Origin: Candidatus Zhuqueibacterota bacterium
GTDB taxonomy: Bacteria; Zhuqueibacterota; Zhuqueibacteria; Zhuqueibacterales; Zhuqueibacteraceae
Assembly: GCA_022616415.1 (NCBI GenBank)
Contig: JAKEEU010000235.1
Location: 1-64,000, forward strand
Direction: 5' to 3'
DNA length: 64,000 nucleotides
This document shows, piece after piece, positions 53,939 to 63,700 of this stretch. Numbering within the stretch: the stretch's first letter is position 1; each line of letters opens with the position of its first letter. The notes under the pieces are model-generated. The model did no database searches, was not told the DNA's origin, and saw nothing but the letters and a program-made list of their open reading frames with translations. The position numbers and the translations under genes are program-made.

Positions 53939-55001
53939 CTAAAGCCTTTTTCGCGCTTTTTCCTTCTTCGTTTCTACATTCATGACGATAATCTCGTTAT
54001 TAAAAATGATTGCCATGTTAGCATCGTCAATCCAGTGCATTTTCGGCAGAAAGGTTGAAAATGAATCGCCGCCGAGAAGCGGCGCTTCATTGATTATGAT
54101 CGTATGACGTGCGCGTTTATCGGGAAGCATTTTCATTCGGATATAAGCAAGAAGCCGCCCATTGGGCGAAAAAGTCGGAAACTGATACTCAGCAAATGAT
54201 CCTATTGGGGTGACATTGATCACCGTCCCTGACCTTAAATCCATTTTAATAATTCGACCTTGGGATCGCCCTTCAGACCAGGTATGCAGAACTGCAGCCA
54301 ACCAATTTCCGTCCGAGGTGATCGCGCCAGGATGAATATCTCCTGACAAAGTTGCAATGACACTTGACCGCTTATCAAGAGGCGAAAAACGCAAAAGAGT
54401 TGAAACTCCTGCATCGTAGTTCTTTAACAACAGTTCCTTGTCGTTCATCCATCCTCTATATTCCGCCGGCAACTGAATCGGGTGGTGTTTGCCGCTTTTC
54501 AAATCATAAATATAAAATCCGTACGCAACGGGCCTGACCTTTAAATCCGGACGATTGCAATCATCGCAATGTGGCTCACTGTGCAAGACGTGGTATAAAA
54601 TCTGTTGATTATTCATCGACCAACCCATGATCAACACCATGACCGCGGCAAATTCACCGTCTTCACGCCGCCCCACCGAGGTGATTTGTCGCGATTCGCC
54701 ATTAGACAATTCACGCAGCCAAAGATTATAAGATGAATCGATGTAAGCCAGCATTGCACGGTTCGGAGATGGAATCGGCCAAGTACTGCCTATACCCACG
54801 CCTTCTAGACTGCCATGGTCATAAGGATAGCTTAAAGGAATCTATTTTCCCGGTCGCATCAATCTTCCAGATTATATCTCGATAACGGCTGGGAAGAGGG
54901 AGATATTGATTGGCGGCGCGCAATTGCATTGGCGTTCCAGATGAATGAGCGCTCAACACGAAAGCACTCACAGATACGAAAATATGTTTAATGAATTTCA
55001 T
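53939..55001 (-). pseudogene. TolB-like propeller protein with frameshift
   Basis: A signal peptide frame from ATG 55001 (KFIKHIFVSVSAFVLSAHSSG) stops at 54819 after DSFKLSL. A second frame opens just after a TAG at about 54844 and reads PLSYPYDHGSLEGVGIGSTWPIPSPNRAMLAYIDSSYNLWLREL, continuing as a WD40/TolB-type propeller to 53939. Fusing the frames near 54833-54842 (AAAGGAA) gives a 353-residue secreted propeller, so this is a frameshifted gene or a sequencing error in a short homopolymer. The downstream part could still start at GTG 54799 but would lack export. Confidence 0.65.
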
Positions 55002-55089
55002 AAGTGCAACCTGGTTTAGATGAATATTTTAGACACGAATTGTATCGGATGATCGCGCCCAACAAATTCGTGTGTGTCAAGGTTTTCCG

Positions 55090-55434
55090 TCAAACAAACT
55101 TTTGGGCATTGGCGAGACTTGTCGTATCACCGCTGAGTTCCGCATGACGAAGATAAACCAGAGCAGCGCGCGCCATATCTTCCAATGAACCGATGCCACA
55201 ATCTGTTGGCGGCGTGAGCTTTCCGTCTTTCGAAAAGGCGTGATGAATGTATGCGGTATCCGCGCCTAACGAGGCAGACTGCAAAAGCCGGTTCAAGCCG
55301 TCGAGCTTGAAGTATTGGAAGTCTGCTTTGTGATTATCTTTGCTTGTACATCCGAAAAGAATGACGAAATGAAAGCAGTTTAGCAGCAAGAATAAAACAT
55401 GTCGCTTAAATGAACTTTTTGAGATGGATGCCAT
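55090..55434 (-). CDS. Truncated lipoprotein
   Basis: 114 residues. Signal peptide with lipobox VILFGC (Cys29). After a short linker the sequence DCGIGSLEDMARAALVYLRHAELSGDTTSLANAQKFV resembles the start of an alpha/alpha-barrel glycan-enzyme repeat, but it ends there, much shorter than such proteins. It is likely a 5' gene remnant. No recognised family. Confidence 0.45.
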   Translation of the reverse strand: MASISKSSFKRHVLFLLLNCFHFVILFGCTSKDNHKADFQYFKLDGLNRLLQSASLGADTAYIHHAFSKDGKLTPPTDCGIGSLEDMARAALVYLRHAELSGDTTSLANAQKFV

Positions 55435-55480
55435 AGATGCAGTGCAATGATGAAAAAATTGGGTTTTAAAAACAACGGCT

Positions 55481-55539
55481 CCAACTGATAGATGAATCCA
55501 ACTGATAAAGCTAATCCGTTGGGTTCATCTATCAGTTGG
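55481..55539. repeat. Palindrome with CCAACTGATAGATGAA arms
   Basis: The 22-nt arms 55481-55502 and 55518-55539 are complementary except one base. The same arm sequence recurs at 63701-63764. Confidence 0.9.
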
Positions 55540-55576
55540 GCATCAGCGTTCGCCCGAAGGCGACACGGCAAACAAA

Positions 55577-56725
55577 TTATTCAAGATAAACCCTCGGCAT
55601 CCTCACACTCCAACGCGTCATGATATCATAAGAAACCGTCCCGCCCCACGCCGCCAGATCGTGCACCGAAATCTCGTCTTTGCCTTGCTTGCCCATGATA
55701 ACCACTTCATCCCATAACTGCGTCTGCGGAATATCCGTGATGTCGATCATCATCGCATCCATCGCATTGCCGCCAATGACCGGCGCGCGTTTGCCATGAA
55801 CTAGCACATACCCCGTATTGCGCACGCGCGGAAAGCCGTCGCCGTAACCAATTGGCAACACCGCAATGGTGCGCGGCGACTCGGCGCGGTAACGCATGCC
55901 GTAGCCAACCGTGTCGCCAAGTTCGATTGGTTTGATCGCGGCAATACGCGTTTTTACGGACATGATGGGCAACAAACCCGAAATGCGGCGGCAGGCTTTG
56001 GAAGGATAAACGCCAAGCGGCAAAATTCCCATGCGCACCATGTCGAAATGCGCTTTCGATATGTCGAGATAGCCGCCGGTATTGCAAGCGTGCAAAAGCA
56101 GCGAATAGCTTGACAAAATTTTGCGCTCTCGCAGTTGCTGCAAAAGCTCTTCAAAGCGCCGCAGTTGCTCGTAGGCAAATGTTTTGTCCAGCTCATCTGA
56201 CATCGCGAAATGCGTCATAATACCGGCAAGTTGCAAGTTAGCAAGCTGCAAAATTGACTCGATGACAGAAGGTGCCTTCGTCCAACGTATTCCGTAGCGA
56301 CTGAGACCGGTGTCAATTTCAACTTGCACACTTGCAAACTTGCTTTTTTTTCGTGCTATTTCATCAGCCTGCTTCGCCTGAGCCGTATCGTTGACAAAGA
56401 TGGTGAAATCATTTTCAATACAGCAATCCAGCGCGGTTGGTGGTCGCTCACCAAAAATTAAAATCGGGGCTTTTATTTGCGCGCCGCGAAGCTCGAGCGC
56501 TTCATCCAACGTGGCGACGGCAACATACGACGCACCGGCTCGAACTGTCTCTCTGGCAATTTCCACGGCGCCGTGGCCATAGGCTTGATCTTTCACCACC
56601 GAGCACCATTTCAAATTGGGCGGCATGTCGGCGCGGATGATCTCCAAATTGCGGCGCAATTGGGCGAGGTTGATTTCCACCCAAGCGGCGCGCAGCGGGG
56701 TATTGGATTGACGAAGGGAGAGCAT
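55577..56725 (-). CDS. alr: Alanine racemase
   Basis: 382 residues, a fold-type III PLP enzyme. The PLP lysine is Lys45 in KDQAYGHG (usually KANAYGHG), and Tyr275 in GYGMRY is the second catalytic base. GLSRYGI, HACNTGGY and GNAMDAMMIDITD are the other Alr blocks. It interconverts L- and D-alanine for peptidoglycan. The AN-to-DQ change beside the lysine is uncommon, so another amino acid racemase is possible. It lies 24 bp from a DUF4143 ATPase gene. Confidence 0.9.
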   Translation of the reverse strand: MLSLRQSNTPLRAAWVEINLAQLRRNLEIIRADMPPNLKWCSVVKDQAYGHGAVEIARETVRAGASYVAVATLDEALELRGAQIKAPILIFGERPPTALDCCIENDFTIFVNDTAQAKQADEIARKKSKFASVQVEIDTGLSRYGIRWTKAPSVIESILQLANLQLAGIMTHFAMSDELDKTFAYEQLRRFEELLQQLRERKILSSYSLLLHACNTGGYLDISKAHFDMVRMGILPLGVYPSKACRRISGLLPIMSVKTRIAAIKPIELGDTVGYGMRYRAESPRTIAVLPIGYGDGFPRVRNTGYVLVHGKRAPVIGGNAMDAMMIDITDIPQTQLWDEVVIMGKQGKDEISVHDLAAWGGTVSYDIMTRWSVRMPRVYLE

Positions 56726-56749
56726 GATATAAGCCTTGGGAGCAGTATT

Positions 56750-58093
56750 TTATAGATTTTCTCCGAGATCAACCAGTTTCGTCAATCGCGAGGCCAGCCA
56801 GACTGGCAAAAATAAAGTTGGAATACCCTCTGCATTTTCTTCCCATAGCCGCTTCGTGAGTACGATGGTTTGTTTAACCGGCACCTCTGACTGAACGGAA
56901 AAGAACGCCTTGGGTCGTGTTGCGCCAGATAGATCCTGAAATTTGACTTCGATAGGCAACACCCGATCAAGCTGTTGGTAAAGAAAATCCACTTCAGATT
57001 GGCTTTTCGTGCGCCAAAACCAAAGCCGATGCCGATCAAGTTGCTGCGCCAACTGGGCGAAGGCATACGTTTCCGCGAGCGCGCCGACGTCGGTACGCAA
57101 GCGCAAAGGCTGGAATTGGCCGAACACCGCATTGCGCAACCCGGTATCCCAGAAATACAGCTTCGGGGTTTTGACCAGTGCCTTGCCGATGTTCGCGCTG
57201 TAAGGATAGAGCAAATCGACCACGTAGGTGTCACGCAGCATTTGCAAATAGGTCTCGACATAATGACGGCTCACCCGCGCGACTTTCGTGATTTCGTTCA
57301 GGTTCAAAAGATTGCCTGCTGTCACTGCCATTTGCTGAACGACGCGGTTAAAGCCGGCAACGTCCTCCACCTTTAAAAATTCACTGATGTCTTTTTCTAC
57401 GTAGCTGGAGTAAATCTCCTGTAGCGCTTCTCGCTTGGCTGCAGCTTCGGTTGCGATGATGACTTTGGGATAACCGCCATATAGCAAGTAATCCTCAAAA
57501 AGCTCAAGAAAGCGGTCGCCGGCGAATTCCAAGCGTCCGGGTGTCAGTTCCTCGAGCGAATGCCCATGAAATGCGCAGTACTCGTCAAAGCTGGATGGAA
57601 AAAGTTGAAACAATTTTTTTCGTCCAATCAGCGACTCTTTGACTTGGCTTTTGATTTCAAGCGAAGACGAGCCGGAGACGATGAATTTAATCGGTCGCTT
57701 CAACTCGTAATATTGCTTCAGCAACAGGCCCGAATCATTCACCCGCTGGATCTCGTCTATAAAAACGTAGACCGAGCTTTTCGCTGCCGACATATTCTCC
57801 AAGAAGCGCAAAAATTTCGGAATATCCGCCACCAGCTCACGGAAAAGCACCGCATCCATGTTGAAATAAAAAACCTGCTTCGGCGTCACTCCCCGATTCT
57901 CCACCAATTCGCAAATGAGCCTCTGCATGATGAAAGTTTTGCCTACTTGCCGAGGCCCTAAAATGACGCCAATCTCGGGCTTTTCCAGATGTGCCAAAAG
58001 CTCCGGAAGTATCCGCCGGGGAATCTTCTTTTCAAGGGAAAAACGGTAGTTGTGAGTACGCCAGGGGTTTTGCGCTTCAAAAAGCTCTTCCAT
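56750..58093 (-). CDS. AAA-type ATPase with DUF4143 domain
   Basis: 447 residues. Walker A is GPRQVGKT (46-53) and Walker B VYVFIDEIQR (about 108-117), followed by the sensor SGSSSLEIKS. The C-terminal DUF4143 region has LLYGGYPKV, a winged-helix-like NLLNLNEITKVARVSRHYVETYLQML and the PD-(D/E)xK-like end SEVDFLYQQLDRVLPIEVKF. These stand-alone ATPases are common accessory genes of unknown role and often vary between strains. Confidence 0.88.
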   Translation of the reverse strand: MEELFEAQNPWRTHNYRFSLEKKIPRRILPELLAHLEKPEIGVILGPRQVGKTFIMQRLICELVENRGVTPKQVFYFNMDAVLFRELVADIPKFLRFLENMSAAKSSVYVFIDEIQRVNDSGLLLKQYYELKRPIKFIVSGSSSLEIKSQVKESLIGRKKLFQLFPSSFDEYCAFHGHSLEELTPGRLEFAGDRFLELFEDYLLYGGYPKVIIATEAAAKREALQEIYSSYVEKDISEFLKVEDVAGFNRVVQQMAVTAGNLLNLNEITKVARVSRHYVETYLQMLRDTYVVDLLYPYSANIGKALVKTPKLYFWDTGLRNAVFGQFQPLRLRTDVGALAETYAFAQLAQQLDRHRLWFWRTKSQSEVDFLYQQLDRVLPIEVKFQDLSGATRPKAFFSVQSEVPVKQTIVLTKRLWEENAEGIPTLFLPVWLASRLTKLVDLGENL

Positions 58094-58249
58094 TTTAAAA
58101 TTGCCGGGTAAATTTTAGACTGAATCCATATATTTACCTGTAAATTTACGAAAACAATCTAAAAAAGTCAATATGCTGCATTTATATTTTGGCCAGAAGA
58201 TTTGTGAACCCGTTGCAAATTATGTAGAAGTTTTGTAACTCCAAGCAAG

Positions 58250-58645
58250 CTAAAGCTTACAGGCTGAAATCATGGAATCAATTATTTGATAATACTTCTC
58301 GTACTGCACGGATATAGAAACTGGTGTCAAAGGATGCACTGGAGCAACGACCACCGCCAAAACTGACCATCCACGCCTCAGCGGTGCTAGCTTTATCTGC
58401 TGTCCATATCCACCTTTGAGTATTATCAAATACTGGAGCGATGTATAAATCACCATTCTTTTCCATTCCAAAGCTTCACTAATTCGCTCGGGCAAATTAT
58501 CGCCGCCGCGAATGCCAACATGGTCGACCCACACTCCAGCGCCGGCAGCCTTCAACTCAATTTCCAACCGCCGCACCAGCGGTTTGTCTTCCCACGCGTG
58601 GCTAATAAAAATTCGGGGGGTGTCAGTTCGGGTTGATTCCGCCAT
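58250..58645 (-). pseudogene. Broken TIR-domain gene fused to a DUF1566-like remnant
   Basis: From ATG 58645 the first 60 residues are the TIR start: RIFISHAWEDKPLVRRLEIEL, GVWVDHVGIRGGDNLPERISEALEW. The domain then ends abruptly, before the region that holds the catalytic glutamate of TIR NADases. In another frame the following DNA encodes LYIAPVFDNTQ, RWIWTADKASTAEAWMVSFGGG and FYIRAVREVL, the end of a DUF1566/Lcl-type domain. The locus is therefore a deleted and frame-shifted TIR-DUF1566 gene. The current frame runs to 58250 as a non-native tail. Confidence 0.68.
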
Positions 58646-58683
58646 CTTTTTACCAAAATACACATCTTTTCGCATTTTGTCAA

Positions 58684-59943
58684 CTACTCTTTCCCCGGCG
58701 GCCACAAGCTCATCCCAATATCCGTGCGATAATAGCTGCTCAGGCACTTCAGTTTGCGAATATTATCATACGCCAGTGAGATGGACTTTTCAAGAGAATC
58801 AGAAACCGCGACAACGTCGGCGATGCGATGGCCGGTCATCACCAAGCCGCCGCGCGCATCTTCGGCGACTTCGTTCCACCAAACATCGCAGGTTGGGGGC
58901 TCAGTCAGCTTCACCGGCAGCTTCGGGCCTTGGATGCTGACGTAGGGATAACCATACCCGGCGAGTGTCAATGATGCGCCGAACTGCAAGTCGTCGTGGA
59001 ATTGCAAATCCACTTTCTGATTCCGCGCGGTGCTGTAAATTACTTCGAGCGGATTTTTGAACAGGCGTAAAATCATCTGCGTCGAAGTCACGCCCATGCG
59101 AACGTTGTATTCGAGCACGTGCCACTTGCCGTCACGTTTTGCAGCAGTCACCTGCACGGGGCCGTGAAAATTGGTTTCGCGAAACCACGGCAGCAGCGGC
59201 CGCAAAAGCTCGCGCGCCAAACCGTATTTGTCTTCCGGATCTTTTTCCGCGAGGCCACCCAGCGGCGCGCCGGCGACAATGCCCATGTTGCCATCGAAGG
59301 CGCGCTTGTATTCTTGATTGGTAACGAGAGAATAGATTTCACCGTTGCTCACGACGGCAATGTGTCCAGCCTCGGCACGGCCCATGTATTCCTGCAAAAA
59401 CACGCCTTCCGCATAATCCAAGCGCTCGAGCCAGTGCAGCGTATCCTCAGCACTTTCGCAGACGATGGTGTGAATCGGACTGGTGGGAGAGCACAGCGGA
59501 TTTTTGATCACATACGCTCTTGGATCATTTTTCAAAATCGCCTCGGCTTCGAGCCAGTTGCGCGCTACTCGTGACCGCGGAAATGAAATGCCGAAACGCT
59601 CACTCAACTGCCGCGCCAGATCGCGCTCGCGCTCCAGTTGCATCGCCTCACCAAAAGGCGAAAAAATCGGCACCTTCAATGAGAGCAATTCTTCGGCCCA
59701 CGGCTGCAAAACCCAGTCGATGGACATCGGAATGAGCAAATCCACTTTTTTATCGCGCACGAAGCGCACAGGACTGGGAAAATACGAGGCCGGATAAACC
59801 TCGCCTTCGAGTGAAGGCCCGTAATGGCCGTAACTGCGGGTAAGATAACAACTGACGCGGGCGCCATTTTCTTTGAGAATGCGCATCACCGCATGCGCAA
59901 ATGCGCCGACGCCGAGAAGCATGACGTGAGTTTGAGTCGCCAT
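58684..59943 (-). CDS. PurD-like ATP-grasp ligase
   Basis: 419 residues from ATG 59943. N-terminal Rossmann part (HVMLLGVGAFAHAVMRILKENGARVSCYLTRSYGHYGPS), a central ATP-grasp region (YVIKNPLCSPTS, VFLQEYMGRAEAGHIAVVSNG, VLEYNVRMG) and a C-terminal PurD-like domain ending ISLAYDNIRKL and YYRTDIG. True PurD motifs for phosphoribosylamine are altered (ESAEDTLHWLERL), so it is probably a paralogue acting on a different amine or acid. It follows the ABC ATPase gene by 49 bp on the same strand. Confidence 0.75.
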   Translation of the reverse strand: MATQTHVMLLGVGAFAHAVMRILKENGARVSCYLTRSYGHYGPSLEGEVYPASYFPSPVRFVRDKKVDLLIPMSIDWVLQPWAEELLSLKVPIFSPFGEAMQLERERDLARQLSERFGISFPRSRVARNWLEAEAILKNDPRAYVIKNPLCSPTSPIHTIVCESAEDTLHWLERLDYAEGVFLQEYMGRAEAGHIAVVSNGEIYSLVTNQEYKRAFDGNMGIVAGAPLGGLAEKDPEDKYGLARELLRPLLPWFRETNFHGPVQVTAAKRDGKWHVLEYNVRMGVTSTQMILRLFKNPLEVIYSTARNQKVDLQFHDDLQFGASLTLAGYGYPYVSIQGPKLPVKLTEPPTCDVWWNEVAEDARGGLVMTGHRIADVVAVSDSLEKSISLAYDNIRKLKCLSSYYRTDIGMSLWPPGKE

Positions 59944-59992
59944 AAAATTTTGAGCTGAAGTGCAATGAAACAAGAGATTCTCGAATAGATTT

Positions 59993-60640
59993 TCAATCAA
60001 CCAGCCGGCCATGATTCAATCTAACGATTTTTTGCGCGCGCTCACCGATGTGCGGCGCGTGAGTGACGACGATAATTGTATGCCCGTCGCGGTGCAATCT
60101 TTCAAGCAGTTCGAGCACGATCTGCTCGTTCTCGGCGTCCAAATTGCCGGTAGGCTCGTCCGCAAGAATGAGGCGTGGGTGGTTGATCAGCGCGCGGGCG
60201 ATGCACACGCGCTGCTGCTCCCCACCGGATAGCTCGGAGGGCAGGTGCTGCAGGCGGTCACCAAGCCCGACTCGTTGCAGCGCTTCGGCCGCTTCCTGCT
60301 CGTCGGTCATACTGTGAAAATACTGCGACAGCATGACGTTTTCCAATGCGGTCAAATACGGCACGAGGTAAAACTGTTGAAAGACAAAACCGACTTTCTC
60401 ACGCCGAAAGACCGCCAGTTGTTTCGGCGCCAGCGTGGAGATGTCTTCACCCTCTACAATGACTTTGCCCGCGGTCGGTCGATCCAATCCGCCAATAATA
60501 TTGAGCAAGGTGGATTTGCCCGAGCCCGAAGGCCCCATCACCGCAACCCACTCATTTTTTTCGATCGCTAATGAGATGCTATTGAGTGCAAGAATGTTGC
60601 TGTATTGTTTGGAAATCTCCTGAAGTTCGACGCTAAGCAT
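59993..60640 (-). CDS. ABC transporter ATP-binding protein (MacB/LolD type)
   Basis: 215 residues. Walker A GPSGSGKST (36-44), Q-loop FQQFYLVPYLTALENV, signature LSGGEQQR and Walker B LILADEPTGN are intact. It belongs with the two FtsX-type permeases upstream on the same strand (61.0-63.6 kb). In the Campylobacter P19 iron system the same order (DUF2318 protein, two permeases, ATPase) occurs. Confidence 0.93.
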   Translation of the reverse strand: MLSVELQEISKQYSNILALNSISLAIEKNEWVAVMGPSGSGKSTLLNIIGGLDRPTAGKVIVEGEDISTLAPKQLAVFRREKVGFVFQQFYLVPYLTALENVMLSQYFHSMTDEQEAAEALQRVGLGDRLQHLPSELSGGEQQRVCIARALINHPRLILADEPTGNLDAENEQIVLELLERLHRDGHTIIVVTHAPHIGERAQKIVRLNHGRLVD

Positions 60641-60721
60641 AAATTAAGCCGCACTCTTTATTTCGACGATGATAGCTCTAATTGATGACCAGTGCTTCGT
60701 TTTTACTCGCCTTCCTTTTAC

Positions 60722-60940
60722 TTACCAGTAGCCTTCGTGATTATTTTCACAACGACATTGACCGCCATGGCCTGGCGGCTGGATACAACTTGTCCCACAC
60801 ATTGGACAAACTTTGTAGCAATGTGATTGCGTAGATGAGGCGGTATTCATCTCATGACGAATTTTGAAACGGAGGTCCTTGCAGTGGGCATCCATTTCTG
60901 GCAATTTTAGCTTCTCAAAATGCAAAGCATACATTCTCAT
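60722..60940 (-). CDS. Cys/His-rich small protein, zinc-ribbon like
   Basis: 72 residues from ATG 60940, fixed by AGGAGA eight bases before it. The N-terminal half is plain (ALHFEKLKLPEMDAHCKDLRFKI). The C-terminal half CYKVCPMCGTSCIQPPGHGGQCRCENNHEGYW has six Cys and two His in a spacing fit for a metal site. No signal peptide is seen. It lies between a permease and the ATPase of an ABC cluster and is likely co-transcribed, so a metal-related accessory role is inferred. No family recognised. Confidence 0.6.
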   Translation of the reverse strand: MRMYALHFEKLKLPEMDAHCKDLRFKIRHEMNTASSTQSHCYKVCPMCGTSCIQPPGHGGQCRCENNHEGYW

Positions 60941-61020
60941 TGATTCTTTCTCCTAATAGTTTTTCTTATTTGAAATGCCTAAAAACTGCATCCATGACAG
61001 GCTCGGCAGTCCGGCACTCC

Positions 61021-62163
61021 TTACTCTCCTCGCAGCGCGACGGTTGGCTCGATTTGCAAAGCGCGCCGCAGCGGGAAAATTGCTGCCGCCAGCGAAATGC
61101 CCAACGCCAGGAGCAAAACGGCCGGCAATATTTCGAGACGCAACGAGGCATAAGCGCCAAAAACATTTTTGCTGATCACTTGCGCAAACAATACTCCGCC
61201 CCAGTATCCCACCAGCCCGCCGCTCAATCCGAGCAGCACCAGCTCGGCGGCAACGAGCTGCGCCACGTGGCGATTCTCCGCGCCGATGGCCTTCATAATT
61301 CCCACTTCCTGCTCGCGCTCGACGATCAATGCCGTCATCGTCGTGCCTAGGCATAGCGTCGCGACGATCACCGTGAAGGCGGCGACGATCGTCATGAGCA
61401 GCGTGACCGTTTGTAGAACATGCGACTCAGATGTGGCGATTTTGCGGATCGGCTTGGCGCTGATTCCCGGCAGCGTTTGGGAAATATCGGCGGCGAGCTT
61501 TTCCACCACGGCGGCGCCGCCGTGAATGCTGGCGAGCGCGAGGGTGACGCGATCCGGCAATGCCAGCAAACGTTGCAGAGCACTCAATGAAAGAATGACT
61601 TGATCATCTTCGTTCTCGCCCGTACGAACTATACCGGCAAGACTAAAACTTGCGGTGATGCCCGTCGTGGGCGTGTACAGCCTTACAGATTGACCGACGA
61701 TCAAACCGAGTTTGCGCGCCACCGCCTCTCCGGCGAGAATCTCTTCATCACAAAGCCGGGTAAGAGGCGGCTCGATTTCCCAATAGGAATTTACTTGTTT
61801 CATCGCGGCGAGATCGGTGCCGAGCGCCACGAAAAGTTGTCCATTTTTTAAGCTCGAATCGGCGACGAAATTGACAATGCCATAAAGAACCGGGACAAGC
61901 CCGCGCACCGTATCACTCGATGCCGGCCAGTGATATTCGGTCACATCGCTAACGGAGATCGTGTGATTTTCTCCACTTTCCTTCGGCACGAGCGCGAGAT
62001 TGGCGCCATAAGCACGCAACTCAACATTGATCTTGGCGCCGGTATCGGCGCGAATGGTCAACAAGGCGGCGGACACTGCGGTAGCGATGACGACGGCGAG
62101 AAAGGCGACGAAGAGCCGGCTATCGCGGCCACGAAAGGATTTGAGCAGAATGCGGGCAAACAC
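61021..62163 (-). CDS. ABC transporter permease (FtsX/MacB-type), second
   Basis: 380 residues. One N-terminal transmembrane helix (LFVAFLAVVIATAVSAALLTI), a periplasmic domain with GEAVARKLGLIVGQSVRLY, then three C-terminal helices of the FtsX fold (IVAAFTVIVATLCLGTTMTALI to LLALGISLAAAIFPL) with the EREQEVGIMKAIGA coupling helix. It forms a transporter with the neighbouring permease and ATPase. Confidence 0.92.
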   Translation of the reverse strand: MFARILLKSFRGRDSRLFVAFLAVVIATAVSAALLTIRADTGAKINVELRAYGANLALVPKESGENHTISVSDVTEYHWPASSDTVRGLVPVLYGIVNFVADSSLKNGQLFVALGTDLAAMKQVNSYWEIEPPLTRLCDEEILAGEAVARKLGLIVGQSVRLYTPTTGITASFSLAGIVRTGENEDDQVILSLSALQRLLALPDRVTLALASIHGGAAVVEKLAADISQTLPGISAKPIRKIATSESHVLQTVTLLMTIVAAFTVIVATLCLGTTMTALIVEREQEVGIMKAIGAENRHVAQLVAAELVLLGLSGGLVGYWGGVLFAQVISKNVFGAYASLRLEILPAVLLLALGISLAAAIFPLRRALQIEPTVALRGE

Positions 62164-62278
62164 AGAAAAAATTCAAAAACAGATTAAATCCAACGGATAA
62201 AAAACGATCAACGAATATGAATACGCAAGATAATTATGGCAAGATGATTGAAAGGCTTTTTAATTATTTTGCCACAAT

Positions 62279-62318
62279 CCCTGGCCTGCGGCACCGCGTG
62301 GCGCGGTGGGCGCCAGGG
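62279..62318. repeat. GC-rich palindrome between two permease genes
   Basis: CCCTGGC pairs with GCCAGGG outside and CACCGCG with CGCGGTG inside. It sits in the 198-bp gap between the permease genes. It has no T-run on the coding strand and looks like a dispersed repeat. Confidence 0.6.
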
Positions 62319-62361
62319 CAGGCATCTTGCAAAAAGTATCTTGGCGAGTCTTTGTGGCTCG

Positions 62362-63645
62362 CTATGCACTGTGTAACACCACCACCGGATCAAACTTGAA
62401 AGCTTTGCGCAATGGCAACAAGCTACCAAACATGGCAATCAGCGTGGCGATCAACACCGCAACCGGCAAGGAAAGCGGATTAAATCGCAGCGTGTTGCCG
62501 AAAATCTGCTGGGAAATTTGTTGGGCGATCAAATAGCCCAAGACGCTTCCCAGAACGCCGCCGAATATCCCCAGCAGCAAGGCTTCGCCGAGAAATACGC
62601 TCGAAATTTGGCGGGACTCGGCGCCGAGGGCGCGAAACAGCCCGACTTCTTTGCGGCGCTCGAGCACGGTCGTGGTCATCGTGCTGGTGACGCCCAGGAT
62701 CGAAGTGCAAAATATGGCCAGTGCAATCAGAAACATCAACAACGAGATTTTGCGCAGGATTGCGCCTTCGCCTTCTGCCACTTGCCGAACGATGCGCACC
62801 TCGGCATCGGGTATGGCTTCGCGCAGTTGCTGGGCGATCGAGCTGACATAAGGCGAGCAGTACCAACGATCGTATTCCTCACGCGTCATCTGCGTCGTCG
62901 GCTTGCGCGCAAAGTCGTCTTCAGGATTCGTGAGCGCACTGACCAAAATCTTTTTGATTTTTCCCGGCTGCGCCGTGAGTTGTTGCACAATTGCCAATGA
63001 CGCAAAAACTTGATGTTCCTCCGCGCCGCCGGTGTTGACGATACCGCGAATTAGAAAAGCTTCGCGACGGCCATTGACTTCGAGGTGGATGGAATCTCCA
63101 ATGGCGAGTTTAACCCGGCGAGCAGCCTCAGCACCGATCATGACTTCGTGTTGAGATTTGTCGCGCACCCACGCGCCGCTGACCTGCCAATAGCTCGACA
63201 CATGACGCAAGCCGGTACGGAAATCCGGCTGCTCCTGCAACGGCATCGCTTTGTCGAACCATGTGCCGACGAGCGTGAGGATTTCGTGTTTTTGCGGCGA
63301 GACCACGAAAGCCGCGCGTGTTTGCAGCTCCGGCACAAAACCGAGAATGTTGTGTCGCCAAAAAATTTCTTTGATCTGTGGCAGAGTGGACTCGTCGAGC
63401 GCGCCGCCGGTGAGCAACGCCGAATAATCCACTCCGGCGATCTCCATCGGCAGGGTGTCTTCCTGCGGGAGCAATATGAGATTGGCGCCGTAGCGCTTAA
63501 GCTCGCGACCGATCTTGTCGCCGATGTTGACGGCCACGCTGAGCAGGCCGGTGGCGATGCCGGCGCCCAAAGTGATCGCCGTCAATGCGATGAGCTTGCG
63601 CCTTTTGCCGCGAATGAGCGATTCGCGCAGGATACGGAGTAACAT
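62362..63645 (-). CDS. ABC transporter permease (FtsX/MacB-type), first
   Basis: 427 residues. N-terminal helix (LIALTAITLGAGIATGLLSVAV), a large periplasmic domain (about 45-285), then three helices with LERRKEVGLFRALGAES before the second. It starts 190 bp downstream of the DUF2318 gene's stop; a palindrome fills part of that gap. It is a paralogue of the next permease and presumably its heterodimer partner. Confidence 0.92.
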   Translation of the reverse strand: MLLRILRESLIRGKRRKLIALTAITLGAGIATGLLSVAVNIGDKIGRELKRYGANLILLPQEDTLPMEIAGVDYSALLTGGALDESTLPQIKEIFWRHNILGFVPELQTRAAFVVSPQKHEILTLVGTWFDKAMPLQEQPDFRTGLRHVSSYWQVSGAWVRDKSQHEVMIGAEAARRVKLAIGDSIHLEVNGRREAFLIRGIVNTGGAEEHQVFASLAIVQQLTAQPGKIKKILVSALTNPEDDFARKPTTQMTREEYDRWYCSPYVSSIAQQLREAIPDAEVRIVRQVAEGEGAILRKISLLMFLIALAIFCTSILGVTSTMTTTVLERRKEVGLFRALGAESRQISSVFLGEALLLGIFGGVLGSVLGYLIAQQISQQIFGNTLRFNPLSLPVAVLIATLIAMFGSLLPLRKAFKFDPVVVLHSA

Positions 63646-63700
63646 TGACCGACGTTAGGTTTAAGCCGCGAAAGCTAAAAAATTTCCAAAAGCTTTATGT

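Noticed and set aside
55440..55560. The 55.5 kb palindrome as a rho-independent terminator
   Set aside because: No T-run follows the stem on either strand; it is better described as a repeat element.
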